Source: Massilia sp. BSC265 (GTDB taxonomy: Bacteria; Pseudomonadota; Gammaproteobacteria; Burkholderiales; Burkholderiaceae_D). Taken from it: a stretch of DNA of 57,452 bases. The stretch is taken from NCBI RefSeq assembly GCF_000740675.1, contig NZ_JPXI01000008.1, positions 1-57,452 of the forward strand, written 5' to 3'. Made by a program: the position numbers and the translations under genes. This document shows positions 8,661 through 17,347 of the stretch, one piece after another (position 1 is the stretch's first letter; each line of letters starts with the position of its first letter). The notes beneath the pieces were generated by a model. The model saw only the letters and a program-made list of their open reading frames with translations, was not told where the DNA came from and ran no database searches.

Positions 8661-10196
8661 TCAGGCCGTTGCGACCGGGATGCCCTTCAGCGACTCGATC
8701 TTGGCCGACCATTCCTTCGGGCCGGTGTTGTGCACCGAGGTGCCGGTGGAATCCACGGCCACGGTGACCGGCATGTCGGTCACTTCGAACTCGTAGATCG
8801 CTTCCATGCCCAGGTCCTCGAAACCGACGACCTTGGCCGACTTGATCGCCTTCGAGACCAGGTAAGCCGAGCCGCCGACCGCCATCAGGTAGGCCGACTT
8901 GTGCTTCTGGATCGCTTCGATCGCTTGCGGCCCGCGCTCGGCCTTGCCGATCATCGAGATCAGGCCGGTCTTGTCCAGCATCATCTCGGTGAACTTGTCC
9001 ATGCGGGTCGCGGTGGTCGGGCCTGCCGGGCCGACGACTTCATCGCGCACCGGATCGACCGGGCCGACGTAGTAGATGACGCGGTTGGTGAAGTCCACCG
9101 GCAGCGGCTCGCCCTTGGCCAGCATGTCCTGGATGCGCTTGTGCGCGGCGTCGCGGCCGGTCAGCATCTTGCCGTTCAGCAGCAGGGTCTGGCCCGGCTT
9201 CCACGACGCCACTTCCTCCTTGGTGAGGGTGTTCAGGTCGACGCGCTTCGATTTTTCGGTGTCCGGGGTCCACTGCACGTCCGGCCAGGTGGAGAGCGCC
9301 GGCGGTTCGATGTAGGCCGGGCCCGAGCCGTCCAGCACGAAGTGGGCGTGGCGGGTGGCGGCGCAGTTCGGGATCATCGCCACCGGCTTGGAAGCCGCAT
9401 GGGTCGGGTACATGTTGATCTTCACGTCCAGCACGGTGGTCAGGCCGCCCAGGCCCTGGGCGCCGATGCCCAGCGCGTTGATCTTGTCGCACAGTTCGAT
9501 ACGCAGCTCTTCCAGCTTGTTTTGCGGGCCGCGCTGCTTGAGCTCGTACATGTCGATGTCTTCCATCAGCGACTCTTTCGCCATCAGCATCGCCTTCTCG
9601 GCGGTGCCGCCGATGCCGATGCCCAGCATGCCCGGCGGGCACCAGCCGGCGCCCATCAGCGGCACGGTCTTGAGGACCCAGTCGACCAGCGAGTCGGAGG
9701 GGTTCAGCATGACGAACTTGGTCTTGTTCTCCGAGCCGCCGCCCTTGGCAGCGAGCTTCACGTCAACAGTGTCGCCCTCGACCAGTTCCATGTGGACCAC
9801 GGCCGGGGTGTTGTCCTTGGTGTTCTTGCGCTCGAAGTGCGGGTCGGCCACGATCGATGCGCGCAGCTTGTTGTCTGCGAAGCCGTAGGCGCGGCGCACG
9901 CCTTCGTTGACGGCGTCGGTCACGGAACCGGTGAAGCCTTCGAAGCGCACGTTCATGCCGATCTTCAGGAACACGTTGACGATGCCGGTGTCCTGGCAGA
10001 TCGGGCGCTTGCCTTCGGCGCACATGCGCGAGTTGGTCAGGATCTGCGCGATCGCATCCTTCGCGGCCGGGCTTTGCTCGGTCTCATACGCGCGCGCCAG
10101 GTGCTGGATATAGTCGGCCGGGTGGTAGTAGCTGATGTACTGGAGGGCTGCCGCGACCGATTCGATGAGGTCGCTCTGGGTGATAACGGTTGCCAT
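8661..10196 (-). CDS. fumA: Fumarate hydratase, class I (iron-sulfur)
   Basis: 511 residues, the usual class I fumarase size. It hydrates fumarate to L-malate in the TCA cycle. The three [4Fe-4S] ligand cysteines are visible in RPICQDTG, AGWCPPGMLG and IPNCAATRHAHF, and the catalytic beta-domain contains VGPVDPVRDEVVGPAGPTT. The N-terminal alpha domain and C-terminal beta domain are fused, as in FumA/FumB. The start at 10196 (MATVITQSDLIES) fits the family. It lies 34 bases downstream of the UPF0114 gene and is probably co-transcribed with it, with murI behind. The symbol is by family; FumA and FumB cannot be separated by sequence reading alone. Confidence 0.95.
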   Translation of the reverse strand: MATVITQSDLIESVAAALQYISYYHPADYIQHLARAYETEQSPAAKDAIAQILTNSRMCAEGKRPICQDTGIVNVFLKIGMNVRFEGFTGSVTDAVNEGVRRAYGFADNKLRASIVADPHFERKNTKDNTPAVVHMELVEGDTVDVKLAAKGGGSENKTKFVMLNPSDSLVDWVLKTVPLMGAGWCPPGMLGIGIGGTAEKAMLMAKESLMEDIDMYELKQRGPQNKLEELRIELCDKINALGIGAQGLGGLTTVLDVKINMYPTHAASKPVAMIPNCAATRHAHFVLDGSGPAYIEPPALSTWPDVQWTPDTEKSKRVDLNTLTKEEVASWKPGQTLLLNGKMLTGRDAAHKRIQDMLAKGEPLPVDFTNRVIYYVGPVDPVRDEVVGPAGPTTATRMDKFTEMMLDKTGLISMIGKAERGPQAIEAIQKHKSAYLMAVGGSAYLVSKAIKSAKVVGFEDLGMEAIYEFEVTDMPVTVAVDSTGTSVHNTGPKEWSAKIESLKGIPVATA

Positions 10197-10230
10197 GGAA
10201 GTTCTCGATCAGGAGGGATGAATGTTTCGC

Positions 10231-10833
10231 TCAGTGCTTGGTATGCGTGGTCATGACGATGCGGTCGGTATAGGCAATGGCCATGGCCGACAGCAGGAAA
10301 GCAATGTGGATGATGGTCTGGTACATCATCGTGTCGGTGCTGTAGTTCGCCGCGTTGATGAAGGTCTTCAGCAGGTGGATCGACGAGATGCCGATGATCG
10401 CCATCGCCAGCTTGGTTTTGAGTACCGAGGCGTTCACGTGGGACAGCCATTCGGGCTGGTCCGGGTGGCCTTCGAGGTGCATGCGCGACACGAAGGTTTC
10501 GTAGCCGCCGACGATCACCATGATCAATAGATTCGAGATCATGACCACGTCGATCAGGCCGAGCACCACCAGCATGATCGTGGTTTCGGTCAGCTTGGTC
10601 GGACGCGTGGCGCCCGGTACGGTGACGACGTCCAGGATATGGGCAAGCGAAGCGGCATTGCCCATCGCCGCGCCGATCAGGTCCTTGAGTTCGACCCAGA
10701 AGTGGAACACGTACACGCACTGCGCCAGGATCAGGCCGAGGTACAGCGGCAGCTGCAGCCAGCGGCTGGCGAAGATCAGGTTGTTAAGCGGACTGAGCTT
10801 TTTTGCTTCGTTTGGAGGAATTAACTGCGCCAT
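10231..10833 (-). CDS. UPF0114 (YqhA / TIGR00645) inner-membrane protein
   Basis: 200 residues with three or four hydrophobic helices (about 28-48, 80-110, 140-160, 170-190). Recognisable stretches are [35 protein letters not shown] and [12 protein letters not shown], typical of the UPF0114 family of polytopic proteins without assigned activity. The start at 10833 ([12 protein letters not shown]) is preferred over 10893, which adds an implausible polar prefix. Directly upstream of fumarase, 34 bases apart, the same order I recall from related betaproteobacteria. Confidence 0.88.
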   Translation of the reverse strand: MAQLIPPNEAKKLSPLNNLIFASRWLQLPLYLGLILAQCVYVFHFWVELKDLIGAAMGNAASLAHILDVVTVPGATRPTKLTETTIMLVVLGLIDVVMISNLLIMVIVGGYETFVSRMHLEGHPDQPEWLSHVNASVLKTKLAMAIIGISSIHLLKTFINAANYSTDTMMYQTIIHIAFLLSAMAIAYTDRIVMTTHTKH

Positions 10834-11037
10834 CGGGATGTAGGTTCCTTGATGCTGGACAAATACAGCCGAGCATTCTACACCCGCCAGCACGCCTTTG
10901 CGGGTTCCTTCGCGGGTTTGCGATGTCGTTGGTAGAATGGCACTCCAGCAGCGGGCGCGATGTGGTGGTTCATGTAAGGGCTCAGTAAGCCAGCGCGCCT
11001 AAGGTGTCCGGTAAAACTTACTACGATGGAGACTAGC

Positions 11038-13035
11038 ATGGCCGAGAACGAGACCCAGCAAGAAGAATTTACCCTGCAGGAAAGCCGCGTGTTCCCACCT
11101 CCGGCCGAGTTCGCGGGCAAGGCCGCGATCTCCGGCATGGAAGCCTACGAAAAGCTGTGCGCCGAGGCCGCCAGCGACTACGAAGGTTTCTGGGCGCGCC
11201 TCGCGCGTGAGAACATCGACTGGCAGAAACCATTTACCAGCACCCTCGACGAATCGAATGCGCCGTTCTACAAGTGGTTTGCCGACGGCCAGCTGAACGC
11301 GTCGTACAACTGCCTCGACCGCAATCTGACCAACGGCAACGCCGATAAAACCGCCATCATCTTCGAGGCGGACGACGGCGCCAGCACCCGCGTCAGCTAC
11401 CGCGAGCTGCATGAGCGCGTCTGCAAGTTCGCCAACGGCCTGAAGAGCCGCGGCATCAAGAAGGGCGACCGCGTCATCATCTACATGTCGATGTCGATCG
11501 AAGGCGTCACCGCCATGCAGGCTTGCGCCCGCATCGGCGCCACCCACTCAGTGGTCTTCGGCGGCTTCTCGGCGAAATCGCTGCAGGAACGCATCATCGA
11601 CGCCGGCGCCGTGGCCGTCATCACTGCCGACGAGCAGCAGCGCGGCGGCAAGTCGCTGCCGCTGAAGTCCATTGTCGACGAGGCGCTGGCGATGGGCGGC
11701 TGCGACAGCATCCGCGACGTCATCGTCTACAAGCGTACCGGCGGCAACATCAATTTCCAGCAAGGCCGCGACCTCTGGCTGCACGAGCTGGTCGACAACC
11801 AATCAAGCGAGTGCGAGCCGGAATGGGTGGATGCGGAGCACCCGCTGTTCATCCTCTACACCTCCGGCTCGACCGGCACCCCGAAGGGCGTCCAGCACTC
11901 GACCGGCGGCTTCCTGCTGTGGGCCGCGCTGACGATGAAGTGGACCTTCGACATCAAGCCGGACGACGTCTACTGGTGCACGGCCGACATCGGCTGGGTC
12001 ACCGGCCACAGCTACATCGCCTACGGCCCGCTCGCTGTGGGCGCCACCCAGATCGTGTTCGAGGGCGTGCCTACCTATCCGCACGCCGGCCGCTTCTGGG
12101 AAACCATCGCCAAGCACAAGGTCTCGATCTTCTACACCGCGCCAACCGCGATCCGCTCGCTCATCAAGGCCTCGGACGTGGACGAAAAGGTGCACCCGAA
12201 GAACTTCGACCTGTCGAGCCTGCGCCTGCTGGGTTCGGTCGGCGAGCCGATCAATCCGGAAGCCTGGATGTGGTACTACAAGAACGTCGGCCAGGAACGC
12301 TGCCCGATCGTCGACACCTTCTGGCAAACCGAGACCGGCGGCCACATGATCACTCCGCTGCCGGGCGCCACCCCGCTGGTGCCGGGCTCGTGCACGCTGC
12401 CGCTGCCGGGCATCATGACCGCCATCGTGGACGAGGCCGGCGCCGACGTGCCGAACGGGCAGGGCGGCATCCTGGTCGTGAAACGTCCGTGGCCGTCGAT
12501 GATCCGCACCATCTGGAATAACCCGGACCGCTTCCGCACTAGCTACTTCCCAGAAGAACTGGGCGGCCGCTACTACCTGGCCGGCGACGGCGCGGTGCGC
12601 AACAAGGACACCGGTTACTTCACCATCACGGGTCGCATCGACGACGTGCTGAACGTCTCGGGCCACCGCATGGGCACGATGGAAATCGAATCGGCCCTGG
12701 TGGGGCACCCGCTGGTCGCGGAAGCGGCGGTCGTGGGCAAGCCGGACGAAACCACTGGCGAATCGATCTGCGCCTTCGTGGTGCTGAAGCAGGCCCGTCC
12801 GAGCGGCGAGGATGCCAAGAAGCTGGCAGCCGAGCTGCGCAACTGGGTGGCGAAGGAGATCGGCCCGATCGCCAAGCCGAAGGAAATCCGCTTCGGCGAC
12901 AACCTGCCGAAGACCCGCTCCGGCAAGATCATGCGCCGCCTGCTGCGCGTGCTGGCCAAGGGCGAGAACATCACCCAGGACGTGTCGACCTTGGAAAACC
13001 CGGCGATCCTGGAGCAGCTGAAGGAAACGGCCTGA
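11038..13035 (+). CDS. acs: Acetyl-CoA synthetase
   Basis: 665-residue AMP-forming ligase: acetate + ATP + CoA gives acetyl-CoA + AMP + PPi. Visible are the adenylate P-loop [11 protein letters not shown] (about 280), the acetyl-pocket region [24 protein letters not shown], and the C-terminal SGKIMRR (Lys about 630), the lysine that Pat-type acetyltransferases modify to switch the enzyme off. The start at 11038 is favoured over 11026 because a GGAG lies eight bases upstream. Monocistronic: divergent from the UPF0114-fumarase operon and followed by a strong terminator. Confidence 0.97.
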   Translation: MAENETQQEEFTLQESRVFPPPAEFAGKAAISGMEAYEKLCAEAASDYEGFWARLARENIDWQKPFTSTLDESNAPFYKWFADGQLNASYNCLDRNLTNGNADKTAIIFEADDGASTRVSYRELHERVCKFANGLKSRGIKKGDRVIIYMSMSIEGVTAMQACARIGATHSVVFGGFSAKSLQERIIDAGAVAVITADEQQRGGKSLPLKSIVDEALAMGGCDSIRDVIVYKRTGGNINFQQGRDLWLHELVDNQSSECEPEWVDAEHPLFILYTSGSTGTPKGVQHSTGGFLLWAALTMKWTFDIKPDDVYWCTADIGWVTGHSYIAYGPLAVGATQIVFEGVPTYPHAGRFWETIAKHKVSIFYTAPTAIRSLIKASDVDEKVHPKNFDLSSLRLLGSVGEPINPEAWMWYYKNVGQERCPIVDTFWQTETGGHMITPLPGATPLVPGSCTLPLPGIMTAIVDEAGADVPNGQGGILVVKRPWPSMIRTIWNNPDRFRTSYFPEELGGRYYLAGDGAVRNKDTGYFTITGRIDDVLNVSGHRMGTMEIESALVGHPLVAEAAVVGKPDETTGESICAFVVLKQARPSGEDAKKLAAELRNWVAKEIGPIAKPKEIRFGDNLPKTRSGKIMRRLLRVLAKGENITQDVSTLENPAILEQLKETA

Positions 13036-13084
13036 TGGCTGAGTCGCCCGTCTGAGCCGGCGGGCGCCTGAAGGTCTCGAGCAG

Positions 13085-13117
13085 CGCCGCCCTGTTGCGA
13101 CAGGGCGGCGTTGTTTT
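13085..13117 (+). terminator. Terminator after acs
   Basis: Eleven-base perfect arms 13085-13095 and 13100-13110 with a TGCG loop and TTGTTTT tail. It touches the stop codon of the convergent KTSC gene. Confidence 0.9.
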
Positions 13118-13406
13118 ATGTGCCGTCCGGCTCGCCGCCGAAGGCTCTCATCAGGGCTTCGCGATCGCGGGCTTGCTTGTCGGGAACCACGGCGGCGCGG
13201 CCGCGGCGGCCGGTGAACTCTTCCTCGATGTTGTCGCGGTAATAGCTCCAGGCAGAACTGGAACTCGACAGCTTGCGCCAGACGTCAAGACCGACGGCGT
13301 CGTAGTCGATGGCGCTGCCGTCGTCGAATTCCACGTGCAGCCTGCGTTCGCGTGCGTCATAGCCGATCGCGCGCAGCTTGCCGGCGTTGATTTTCTTCAT
13401 TTCCAT
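13116..13406 (-). CDS. KTSC-domain protein
   Basis: 96 residues. It contains a KTSC-like domain: short beta strands LRAIGYDARERRLHVEFDDG and a WRKLSSSSSAWSYYRDNI segment, followed by a basic tail. KTSC domains are small modules of unconfirmed function, often linked with RNA- or tRNA-synthetase-associated proteins. A ribosome site AGGAGAG lies upstream of 13406. It sits 24 bases downstream of the VOC gene on the same strand, so the two are probably co-transcribed. Confidence 0.8.
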   Translation of the reverse strand: MEMKKINAGKLRAIGYDARERRLHVEFDDGSAIDYDAVGLDVWRKLSSSSSAWSYYRDNIEEEFTGRRGRAAVVPDKQARDREALMRAFGGEPDGT

Positions 13407-13430
13407 GATGCTCTCCTGTCCGCGCCTCTA

Positions 13431-13796
13431 TCAGGAAGACGATAGCACGAAGGTATTGCCGTCCGGGTCCTGGAACTTCGCGAACGAGCCCCACGGCTGC
13501 ACGGTGGGCGGCTCGACGAAGTCGACGCCGCGCCCGCGCAGCTGGCGATAGGTCGCTTCCACATTGTCGCAGGCAAAGGCGCCGTTGAAGAAGCTGCCGA
13601 TGCGGTCTTCCTGGCCGTCCATCGTGAACAGCACGACGCGCGTGCCGGACGAGGCGATGCGCAGCTCGATCCAGCGCTTGCCCGGGCCCATCGGCTGGTC
13701 GGTCGACATCTCGAAGCCGAGTTTCTCGGTGTAGAAGGCGAGGGCGCGGTCCTGGTCCGAGACGGGGATGCTGACGAATTTCAGTCGGGTGATCAT
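13431..13796 (-). CDS. VOC (glyoxalase/bleomycin-resistance fold) family protein
   Basis: 121 residues with the paired beta-alpha-beta-beta-beta modules of the vicinal-oxygen-chelate superfamily: ITRLKFVSIPVSDQDRALAFYTEKLGF at the N-terminus and WGSFAKFQDPDGNTFVLS at the C-terminus, where the glutamate or aspartate metal ligand normally lies. The substrate cannot be predicted; members include glyoxalases, dioxygenases and resistance proteins. First gene of a small leftward pair with the KTSC gene, divergent from the HTH gene 86 bases away. Confidence 0.85.
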   Translation of the reverse strand: MITRLKFVSIPVSDQDRALAFYTEKLGFEMSTDQPMGPGKRWIELRIASSGTRVVLFTMDGQEDRIGSFFNGAFACDNVEATYRQLRGRGVDFVEPPTVQPWGSFAKFQDPDGNTFVLSSS

Positions 13797-13882
13797 GGTG
13801 CTTCGTTCTAGTTGTGGTTGTCGTGGCGAGCATTATCGTGGCAGACTCGCGGCTGAGTGCGCGTTTGATTACTATAGTATTC

Positions 13883-14209
13883 ATGACTACCCGACAGTCT
13901 TCGCTGGATGCCTACGTGTTCGAGGTCCTGATGCCGGATCTGGTTGGACATGACCGACGGCCGGCGGCCTTTGTCGTGTATCTTTATCTGCTTCACAGTG
14001 CAGAGGCGCTCGGGCGGGACCAGGTGCCGGCGAGCCTGCAGGCGATAGCGGTCAAGACGGGCTTGTCGAAGTCGGCGGTGCAGGTGGCGCTGCGGCACCT
14101 CAAGCGGCGCGGGCTGGTGGGAGAGGACGAGGTCGGCACGCAGCTGAACCCGGTGCGGCAAGTGCTGCGACCGTGGCGCCGGCGCTGGCCGGTTGAGGCT
14201 GCGGCATGA
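13883..14209 (+). CDS. Small winged-helix transcription regulator
   Basis: 108 residues. The central part SLQAIAVKTGLSKSAVQVALRHLKRRGLV is a clear helix-turn-helix with wing, resembling MarR/GntR-type or generic HTH_36 domains. The N-terminus is helical and the C-terminus very basic (VLRPWRRRWP). No ligand-binding domain is present. The start at 13883 gives MTTRQSSLDAYVFEVL; longer in-frame starts extend over the A+T-rich intergenic region. It could regulate the divergent VOC-KTSC pair, an inference from position only. It ends about 18 bases before the -35 box of the tRNA-Ser promoter. Confidence 0.75.
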   Translation: MTTRQSSLDAYVFEVLMPDLVGHDRRPAAFVVYLYLLHSAEALGRDQVPASLQAIAVKTGLSKSAVQVALRHLKRRGLVGEDEVGTQLNPVRQVLRPWRRRWPVEAAA

Positions 14210-14226
14210 CAGATGACGGAACAGTC

Positions 14227-14254
14227 TTGTACAGTAGAGAAACCTTGTTATAAT
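14227..14254 (+). promoter_or_regulatory. Sigma-70 promoter of tRNA-Ser
   Basis: TTGTAC (14227-14232), 16-base spacer, perfect TATAAT (14249-14254); the transcript should begin near 14261, about 26 bases before the mature tRNA. Confidence 0.78.
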
Positions 14255-14286
14255 AGGCGGCTTCGTGGACACACGAAACCCCATCA

Positions 14287-14377
14287 GGAGAGATGGATGA
14301 GTGGTTTAAGTCGCACGCCTGGAAAGCGTGTATAGGTTCATAGCCTATCGGGGGTTCGAATCCCCCTCTCTCCGCCA
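14287..14377 (+). tRNA. tRNA-Ser (GGA)
   Basis: 91 bases including encoded CCA. The acceptor GGAGAGA pairs with TCTCTCC; the anticodon stem-loop ACGCCTGGAAAGCGT gives anticodon GGA; the long variable arm (TATAGGTTCATAGCCTA) is that of a class II tRNA; the T-arm is GGGGGTTCGAATCCCCC. Its 3' 43 bases are repeated at 20304-20346, marking it as the integration target of the element that follows. Confidence 0.97.
14335..14377 (+). repeat. attL: tRNA-side attachment repeat
   Basis: 43 bases (variable arm, T-arm, acceptor 3' strand and CCA of tRNA-Ser) identical to 20304-20346 at offset 5969; the flanking bases differ on both sides. Confidence 0.93.
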
Positions 14378-14386
14378 AGCATTTAT

Positions 14387-14413
14387 AAGGGCCGCTTTCG
14401 AGCGGCCCTTTGC
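14387..14413 (+). terminator. Element-borne terminator behind tRNA-Ser
   Basis: Ten-base perfect arms 14387-14396 and 14401-14410 with a TTCG tetraloop and short T run. It lies just inside the element, so the element supplies a new terminator for the tRNA gene it entered. Confidence 0.82.
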
Positions 14414-14489
14414 ATTTGCGCTATAGATTTGATGTGCGCTATTCAAATCGATGCTATCTTGCTTGTTCAATATATTTTGAGCAAGCGAT

Positions 14490-15269
14490 ATGGATTTTGT
14501 GGAATGGATGAAATCGGCAGGGCTCTCCGAGAAATCTGCTAATAGCTACCGAGGTGCGATCAAAGGACGTTTGACCACCTGGGCCCGCACTCACGGACTC
14601 ACGACCAAGCCGATTGCAGAGATCCCTGATCTGTCGGAGTTCGTTGCCCTTTCTGAGCAGTTAAGGAAGACCCCTGAGTTCCTTGATCGGAATGAGACCG
14701 GTAACGGGATGTACGCTGCTGCGCTCAGCAACTATCAAAAATACCTGGAGGCTATTGGCTCGCTTCGTAAAGAGAAGCAGGCTGAGTATGGACCGCATCG
14801 AAAGCAGGTAACAAAAATCGAGTCCGCGTTAAGTGAGCCGTTTGATCCGAAAAATCAGGAGGACGCACGCGCACGAGTGTTGCGAGAAATCGTACAGCGA
14901 CGAGGGCAGCAGAAGTTCAGGAAGACCCTGATTGCCGCCTATGGTGGGCACTGTGCGATTACTGGCTGTGCCGTTACACCCCTCCTCGAGGCCGCACACA
15001 TTACGCCATACCTGGGACCGGAAACGAACTCCGTGACGAATGGGCTGCTGCTGCGCGCTGACATTCACACTCTGTGGGACTTGGGGCTGATTGCAGTAGA
15101 TCCGAAGACCCGAACAGTTTGGGTGAGCCCCGAAATCAAAGACCCGACATACCGAGTCCTAACCGGAGCTCCTCTAATGCTTCCGCTGGATTTGGCTCAA
15201 TGGCCGTCAGGCGCAGCGCTGGCACAACAATGGGATCTCGCGCACACCAAACTCGCCGAGGTTAGTTAG
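14490..15269 (+). CDS. HNH endonuclease-domain protein (element cargo)
   Basis: 259 residues. The C-terminal half has an HNH_2-type nuclease motif: CAITGCAVTPLLEAAHITPY (the AAH supplies the general-base region) followed by NGLLLRADIHTLWDLGLI with the conserved Asn and His. The N-terminal about 100 residues are helical (MDFVEWMKSAGLSEKSANSYRGAI), reminiscent of a SAM-like or integrase-core-binding helical fold, and may bind DNA. Such HNH proteins are often restriction-like or defence nucleases in islands; that role here is inference. First gene of the element on the attL side, in the opposite direction to the core genes, with no adjacent methylase. Confidence 0.85.
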   Translation: MDFVEWMKSAGLSEKSANSYRGAIKGRLTTWARTHGLTTKPIAEIPDLSEFVALSEQLRKTPEFLDRNETGNGMYAAALSNYQKYLEAIGSLRKEKQAEYGPHRKQVTKIESALSEPFDPKNQEDARARVLREIVQRRGQQKFRKTLIAAYGGHCAITGCAVTPLLEAAHITPYLGPETNSVTNGLLLRADIHTLWDLGLIAVDPKTRTVWVSPEIKDPTYRVLTGAPLMLPLDLAQWPSGAALAQQWDLAHTKLAEVS

Positions 15270-15306
15270 AACGCCGAGAAGCGTATCTACGAACGGTCGA
15301 CTTTTG

Positions 15307-15903
15307 TTAATGGTCGGGCTCGCTTTCTCCACTCATGTCCAGGACATTGTTCACCGCTAGGTCCCGCCAAGGATCGATGAACTTCCCGCCATGCCAGAAG
15401 AACATCGGAGCAAAGAAGCATCTCTCGTCCAGCAGTGGCAAGACCTGTCGCGGTGCAGAGGGCAAACTCGGGCCAACGTATCGGAAGAAGTGGATGTTCA
15501 TACACCACTCCTCGAAATCTTCCATGTATTCAACCGGATCGCTTGGGATAGCACGCTTTTCCTCATCCTCGACCTCTTCATCTTCGCGTCGATACCATGC
15601 AAGGATGTCGTTTTGACAGAAGAGGTAAACACGTGAATCGTCAACAAATGACTCATCGGGAACCCAGCTCTCTGTCGCATCTTTAATGTCGTATGCAACC
15701 ACAAGGCCAGAGCGAAAAGCTGTTTCACTGATGCGATTGAGCTTAGCCTCAGTGACGACATGATGCCAATCCCTGAAGCGATTTGCTTTTGCAATGAGAT
15801 CTAGCGCTTGGTGATGTGATAAGTCACCCGATCGCTTTAAGTCACGTGCTTGTTGCTTCCACTTCCCGAAGGCGACCGACGAAAATACGTGCTCTGTATG
15901 CAT
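15307..15903 (-). CDS. Unrecognised island protein with plasmid-type N-terminal helical module
   Basis: 198 residues. The N-terminus (about 8-55; LSHHQALDLIAKANRFRDWHHV) resembles the short helical module found at the start of many plasmid and ICE-borne proteins annotated as glyoxalase-superfamily-related. The remainder is acidic and aromatic-rich (RREDEEVEDEEKR, EEWCMNIHFFRYVG) with no motif I recognise. The start at 15903 is set by AAGGAG eight bases upstream; the ATG at 15918 overlaps that site. Convergent with the HNH gene, 38 bases apart, and downstream of the integrase in the same direction. Confidence 0.65.
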   Translation of the reverse strand: MHTEHVFSSVAFGKWKQQARDLKRSGDLSHHQALDLIAKANRFRDWHHVVTEAKLNRISETAFRSGLVVAYDIKDATESWVPDESFVDDSRVYLFCQNDILAWYRREDEEVEDEEKRAIPSDPVEYMEDFEEWCMNIHFFRYVGPSLPSAPRQVLPLLDERCFFAPMFFWHGGKFIDPWRDLAVNNVLDMSGESEPDH

Positions 15904-16068
15904 GAGAAACTCCTTCATGCGGTAAGTCCAGCGCCCACTACTGAATCCCGCAATAAAGAGGATCTCAAGAAATGTAAAGGTGATCGTCCCGTCCGGGTGC
16001 GCTAGGTGGGCTGCCAGGCCTCGATCCGGCCAATAGGAATGATAACTGAGCAGGTGGTTCGGCTACAA

Positions 16069-17121
16069 CTAACGCAACGGATCCACGGTCTCGGGTTTCC
16101 GGCGATATACGCGGTCAGTCAGACGTCCGTCGGCATGGGCCAGCAATGCCCTCGCGTGCTCCAATGTCTTCGCATCGCTCGCGCACTTGGCGCGCAAGTC
16201 ATGTTCGGTGAAGCGAACAACGACCTTTGTTTCTGTAAGCAGTCGCGTCATAAACCCTCGCCACATCGAGTCCCAACCGCCAGCCCGCCCCGTCTCTTCA
16301 TCGAAATAGCAGTCGCCGGTCCGTGTACAGAAGAGGTAGGCAGAGGTACTGCTCGGGCGAACATCCTTCGCTAACTGAACTGCACCAAGGAGTTCATCAG
16401 ACCAGCGAATGATCAGACGCTTCCCTGTTGTCCCTTGTGTCTTACGTGGGCAGACATGGATCCCGTCTTCCTTGAGATCGAACACAGTCAGCCGGAGCAG
16501 GTCCCCGCGCCGCATACCGGTCAGCAGCTTGATTCGAATGTAGGCCTGAACAGCCTTCACACTCCCGACGTTCCTGCGTGCCGAGAGCGCCAAGCATTCC
16601 ACGACCTCCCAGTCCTCAACATACCTCTCGCGCGGCTTCTCTCCCGCGAGACGAATTTCACCTTTAAAGGGATGCCTGTCGAGATAACCCCACTCAACGG
16701 CCTTCGTGAAGGCGTGCGACAGAATTTCAATCTCCCGCCGCGCAGCAGTCTTGGCCAACCGCTTCTCAACGTACAGGTAAACATGTCGGGGCTTCAAATC
16801 GTGTAAGCGAACGTCGCCAAAGACGGCACGAAGAGGTTTGATCGCCACTCGGTTATGTGCCTGCGTCGACACGCCTTTCGTTGGGATCACTTCTAGTGCG
16901 TATCGGTCCAGGAGTGCGCCAATTGTGCCGGCGTGGTCTACGCTGCCGATTCGGTCAGCCCAGGTCCGGTATGCTTCAGGCAGAGTCTTCCCAAGACGGA
17001 AAGACCGTTTGCCGTCCCAAGCTCCTTCTGCACCGATGGGAACCTGATAGTAGTACGCGCCGTGATCGAAGCGCCACCGGGCTGGAAGGCCTTTGTTTTG
17101 TGGCCTACGTGGACGCGGCAT
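16069..17121 (-). CDS. int: Tyrosine recombinase (integrase) of the element
   Basis: 350 residues. The N-terminal arm-binding region (PRPRRPQNKGLPARWRFDHG) is followed by a SAM-like core-binding domain (about 80-170) and the catalytic domain. Catalytic residues visible: Arg in LTGMRRGDLL, the His-x-x-Arg in TEHDLRAKCA, a His in LLAHADGR, and the nucleophile Tyr in TDRVYRRK, so the protein looks active. The start at 17121 (MPRPRRPQN) is backed by GGGGAG seven bases upstream. Its coding start overlaps the end of the small DUF4224-like gene, implying translational coupling. It should recombine the 43-base tRNA-Ser site. Unlike many tRNA-targeting integrases it does not lie next to either att site. 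Confidence 0.92.
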   Translation of the reverse strand: MPRPRRPQNKGLPARWRFDHGAYYYQVPIGAEGAWDGKRSFRLGKTLPEAYRTWADRIGSVDHAGTIGALLDRYALEVIPTKGVSTQAHNRVAIKPLRAVFGDVRLHDLKPRHVYLYVEKRLAKTAARREIEILSHAFTKAVEWGYLDRHPFKGEIRLAGEKPRERYVEDWEVVECLALSARRNVGSVKAVQAYIRIKLLTGMRRGDLLRLTVFDLKEDGIHVCPRKTQGTTGKRLIIRWSDELLGAVQLAKDVRPSSTSAYLFCTRTGDCYFDEETGRAGGWDSMWRGFMTRLLTETKVVVRFTEHDLRAKCASDAKTLEHARALLAHADGRLTDRVYRRKPETVDPLR

Positions 17122-17347
17122 GCAAGGCTCCCCAATTTGGCTCGACAGATGTACGTGCAGTAGTACGGGCTTGAATTCCAAATAGCGCTTCAACATGGCT
17201 ACGCATCACTGCTATAGAGCCATCAGGCCGTACGCAGTGCTGTATCCCCATGGCCCGTAGGGTTCGAACTTGCGCAGCGTACTGAACTCGGTTCGTGAGC
17301 GCATGTAGCTCTTCTTTAGAAAGAAACATGGGATGAGCTGACCTCAT
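17105..17347 (-). CDS. DUF4224-like small protein
   Basis: 80 residues containing FLSKEELHALTNR, RTLRAMGIQHCVRPDGSIAVMRSHVEALFG, the pattern of DUF4224 proteins commonly encoded directly before tyrosine integrases. A role as excisionase-like or DNA-binding cofactor is a reasonable guess but unproven. The start codon at 17347 overlaps the stop of the replication gene (ATGA), and its end overlaps the integrase start by 17 bases, so the three genes form one coupled operon. An alternative start is Met7 (17329). Confidence 0.8.
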   Translation of the reverse strand: MRSAHPMFLSKEELHALTNRVQYAAQVRTLRAMGIQHCVRPDGSIAVMRSHVEALFGIQARTTARTSVEPNWGALHAAST